A stretch of DNA of 64,000 nucleotides from assembly GCA_016291135.1 (NCBI GenBank), contig JAEFAE010000002.1:62001-126000 (forward strand), given 5' to 3'. This DNA comes from Bacteroidales bacterium. Lineage in GTDB: Bacteria; Bacteroidota; Bacteroidia; Bacteroidales; F082. The first letter of the stretch is position 1. Each line of letters starts with the position of its first letter. Below the pieces are notes generated by a model. The model made no database searches, had not been told where the DNA came from, and saw nothing but the letters and a program-made list of their open reading frames with translations. Position numbers and translations under genes: made by a program. Shown here piece by piece: positions 61,970 through 64,000 of this stretch.

Positions 61970-64000
61970 ATGATCATGAAATCTACCATCCTTTACCATG
62001 GTCGCTACAAAGTAGCGTTCGCCTTGATCCTCTTCCTTTTTATGGGAATGATCGTTCAAGCCCAAACCAATGTGTACATGCATCCAGGTACGCAGAACGT
62101 ACCCGCCAACGGTTACGTCAACTTCTACGACTCGGGCGGTCCTTCGTCAACCGACGGCTCTTATAACTGGGAGAAATGGTACAGCCATAACGAGAACGCC
62201 ACCATCGTGTTCAAGAACGGCGACGCTCCCATCCAAGTTGAGTTCAGCCAGTTTATCGCTTGGGACAACGATGGTGACGATTACTTCGATATCGGGCAGT
62301 ACAGCCTTCGAATCAACAACGATCATCTTTACGTATATGACGGTGAAGAAGATGATGCCGACAAGCTGATCGCCGACCTCACGGGTACCATCGTGGCTCC
62401 GTTCACCATAACGACCAATGGACCCATCACTTTTAAGTTCGTTTCGGACGGCAATTATCGTGACGAAGGATGGGCTGCCAAGGTGACCAGCCCGCTTAGC
62501 TATACGATGCAGCCCCCCATTATTGCTAAGGAAGAATGCTCTGACTATGTGATGTTGTACAACACGGTGTTGGGTGGACAGATGTATTATTCTACCGACG
62601 GGAATGATGCCGATCCTTTCGACCCACTTTCGGAAGCCACTCCTTATGACAATCCTTTCTCTATCGACTTGGATGATGAGGATGCCAGCGTGCTGGTGAG
62701 GACCATCGTCGTCAAGGACGAAACGGCCAGTGTCACGGGTTCCTATACCTTTCACCATTCTGACCAGCGTCCTGTTCCCGACGAACCCACCATCAAGATC
62801 GAGGGTAACACAGTGACCATCACCCCGCCTTCGGTGCCCCATACCATCAAAGAGACATATAACATCCGCTATACTACCGACGGTACTGCACCTTCGGCCA
62901 CCCACGGTACCTTGCTCACTAAAAGTACAACGGGTTTCAGTTTTGAATGGCACACGCCCAACACCACCTTCAAGGCTGTAACGGTGGCGGTAAACTGCCC
63001 CAACTCAGTTTCTGCGGTGGTGTCTAAAACATTCGGCAACGTGACGGTGCCCACGCCTACCATCGTCTTCGACAGCGAAGGCAAGGCCACCATCAGCTGT
63101 TCGTTGCAGGGAGCCACCATTTACTATACGACGGATGGCACTCAACCCACTACTTCCAGCGCATCAGGCACCACGACGGTAACCACCGAGGCCTTGGCCA
63201 TTGGTACCACGGTTTATGCCTACGCTACCTACGGCAGCACTGGCTATGAAGACTCTGCACTCGGCTCGGCGGTCTATGTGCCCGCTGCCGGCAATGGTGT
63301 CTATGGCGGTGTGGTTTTCCTCGACGACCGTGAGCCCCACACCTGGAGCTACTACAGTGACGGCAACCAACCCGTGCATAGCTTGAACCCCACCGATGTG
63401 AAGATTACCTATTTGGGCAATGGTAAGATGTACACCAGTACTTCAGCGACGCCTTCTGGAAATCTTTCCAATGCCACAGGTGTGCAAGTGAGTGCTTCAG
63501 AGGCAGCCAACCAGTTCATTTATCTGAAGACCCTTGAGAACGACAATCCAGAAGGAACAGGAACAAACTACTCGTACATCCTGATCCCCAACCCCTTCAG
63601 CAAACGTCCCACCTTTACCTCGGGCAACACACTCTATTACACGGGTTTCTATGCATGGCGCATCAAGAGTGTGACAGGTGGTGCCATCAGTGGCAAAAAC
63701 GTTGGTGATCTTATCATTGCTGAAACGGAAATCACCTTCCAACCCACTTCTGCCGAGACCGGTATGGAAGTGGAGTTTGAAGCCGTCTGGGCAAGAGCTT
63801 TTGTGTTCACCACCATTGCTAACCTTAATAATGCAGGTAACAACAACTATGTTGCCGATGCCAATGGCGAACATAGAGCCTACGAGCGTAACTTTGTAGT
63901 GGTGCAAGGCAATGTCGGCAATACGGCCAACAACCGTCCTGCCACCATCACTTGCCTCAATCCCGATGGCTCGGGAACAGTTGTGACTAGGACGTGTTCT
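61970..64000 (+). CDS. giant surface protein 2 (3' end cut by window)
   Basis: The frame runs open from the ATG at 61970 (or 61976) to the window edge, 677 residues so far. A signal peptide (FALILFLFMGMIVQAQ) is followed by the same CUB-like domain as protein 1 (TNVYMHPG, VNFYDSGG, YVYDGEEDDADKLI, RDEGWAAKV), then chitobiase-type domains (GQMYYSTDGND, ATIYYTTDGTQPTTS) and the shared block VVFLDDREPHTWSYYSDGN to YLKTLENDNPEGTG. It then continues directly into FYAWRIKSVTGG, without the insertion seen in protein 1. A paralogue of the gene at 50244; the rest is outside the window. Confidence 0.85.
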   Translation, partial: MIMKSTILYHGRYKVAFALILFLFMGMIVQAQTNVYMHPGTQNVPANGYVNFYDSGGPSSTDGSYNWEKWYSHNENATIVFKNGDAPIQVEFSQFIAWDNDGDDYFDIGQYSLRINNDHLYVYDGEEDDADKLIADLTGTIVAPFTITTNGPITFKFVSDGNYRDEGWAAKVTSPLSYTMQPPIIAKEECSDYVMLYNTVLGGQMYYSTDGNDADPFDPLSEATPYDNPFSIDLDDEDASVLVRTIVVKDETASVTGSYTFHHSDQRPVPDEPTIKIEGNTVTITPPSVPHTIKETYNIRYTTDGTAPSATHGTLLTKSTTGFSFEWHTPNTTFKAVTVAVNCPNSVSAVVSKTFGNVTVPTPTIVFDSEGKATISCSLQGATIYYTTDGTQPTTSSASGTTTVTTEALAIGTTVYAYATYGSTGYEDSALGSAVYVPAAGNGVYGGVVFLDDREPHTWSYYSDGNQPVHSLNPTDVKITYLGNGKMYTSTSATPSGNLSNATGVQVSASEAANQFIYLKTLENDNPEGTGTNYSYILIPNPFSKRPTFTSGNTLYYTGFYAWRIKSVTGGAISGKNVGDLIIAETEITFQPTSAETGMEVEFEAVWARAFVFTTIANLNNAGNNNYVADANGEHRAYERNFVVVQGNVGNTANNRPATITCLNPDGSGTVVTRTCS

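Overview
The window looks like a chromosomal piece of a member of the Bacteroidales (Bacteroidota), probably a butyrate-forming anaerobe. Evidence read directly: many genes sit just downstream of the Bacteroidota -7 promoter motif TAnnTTTG; several secreted proteins end in type IX secretion (T9SS) sorting domains; there is a TonB-dependent receptor with an N-terminal carboxypeptidase-regulatory-like domain, an OstA-like protein, a DUF3098 gene inside an ftsX-uppP-truB-queA cluster, and a single-chain glycyl-tRNA synthetase. Most genes are GC-rich (GAC/GAG/CTC codons); a few accessory stretches are clearly more AT-rich. The species cannot be named from the sequence.

Layout. 1-1570: 3' part of an ABC exporter, then tRNA-Trp and tRNA-Phe on the minus strand. 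1570-7740: an AT-richer accessory block: two copies of a DUF5618-like gene in the same orientation, a small HTH regulator with a tandem palindromic operator candidate, an Rpn/PD-(D/E)XK nuclease, a coupled regulator plus receptor-like Ser/Thr kinase, and an AAA ATPase. 7747-10513: an acyl-CoA carboxylase carboxyltransferase and a T9SS cargo protein. 10601-15264: ftsX, DUF3098, uppP, truB, a retropepsin-like protease with a coupled small ORF, and queA. 15257-17533: a zinc-ribbon/RING-like protein with a TerD-like C-terminus and an attenuator-like leader. 17706-25113: glyS, a TPR signalling lipoprotein, a GLUG-type T9SS surface protein, a lipoprotein and a secreted nucleoside hydrolase. 25211-27885: thpR and the butyrate genes ptb-buk, with a tandem octamer repeat in the ptb leader. 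27886-33345: hairpin repeats, a lipoprotein, a nitroreductase, a probable metal-uptake pair (HYC_CC_PP-type protein plus TonB receptor) and a ROK sugar kinase. 33419-37316: Sel1 lipoprotein, unknown secreted protein, M64-type peptidase, CvpA. 37313-42050: thymidine kinase, a Glu/Pro-repeat protein, rsmI and an OstA-like protein. 42059-42672: a HicBA toxin-antitoxin pair. 42877-49820: a short polyprenyl synthase and a giant alpha-2-macroglobulin whose thioester site is lost. 50244-64000: two giant paralogous surface proteins (the second cut by the window end) separated by a small protein with a C-terminal anchor-like tail.

How the genes work together. Housekeeping cell-envelope and translation genes (ftsX, uppP, truB, queA, glyS, rsmI, OstA-like) are interleaved with surface and exported functions (T9SS cargo, TonB receptor, A2M, peptidase). 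Ptb and Buk would convert butyryl-CoA to butyrate with ATP formation. The most unusual parts are the attenuator-like leader of the TerD-like gene, the block bracketed by DUF5618 copies, and the giant surface locus, where comparison of the two paralogues shows an AT-rich domain inserted into one of them.
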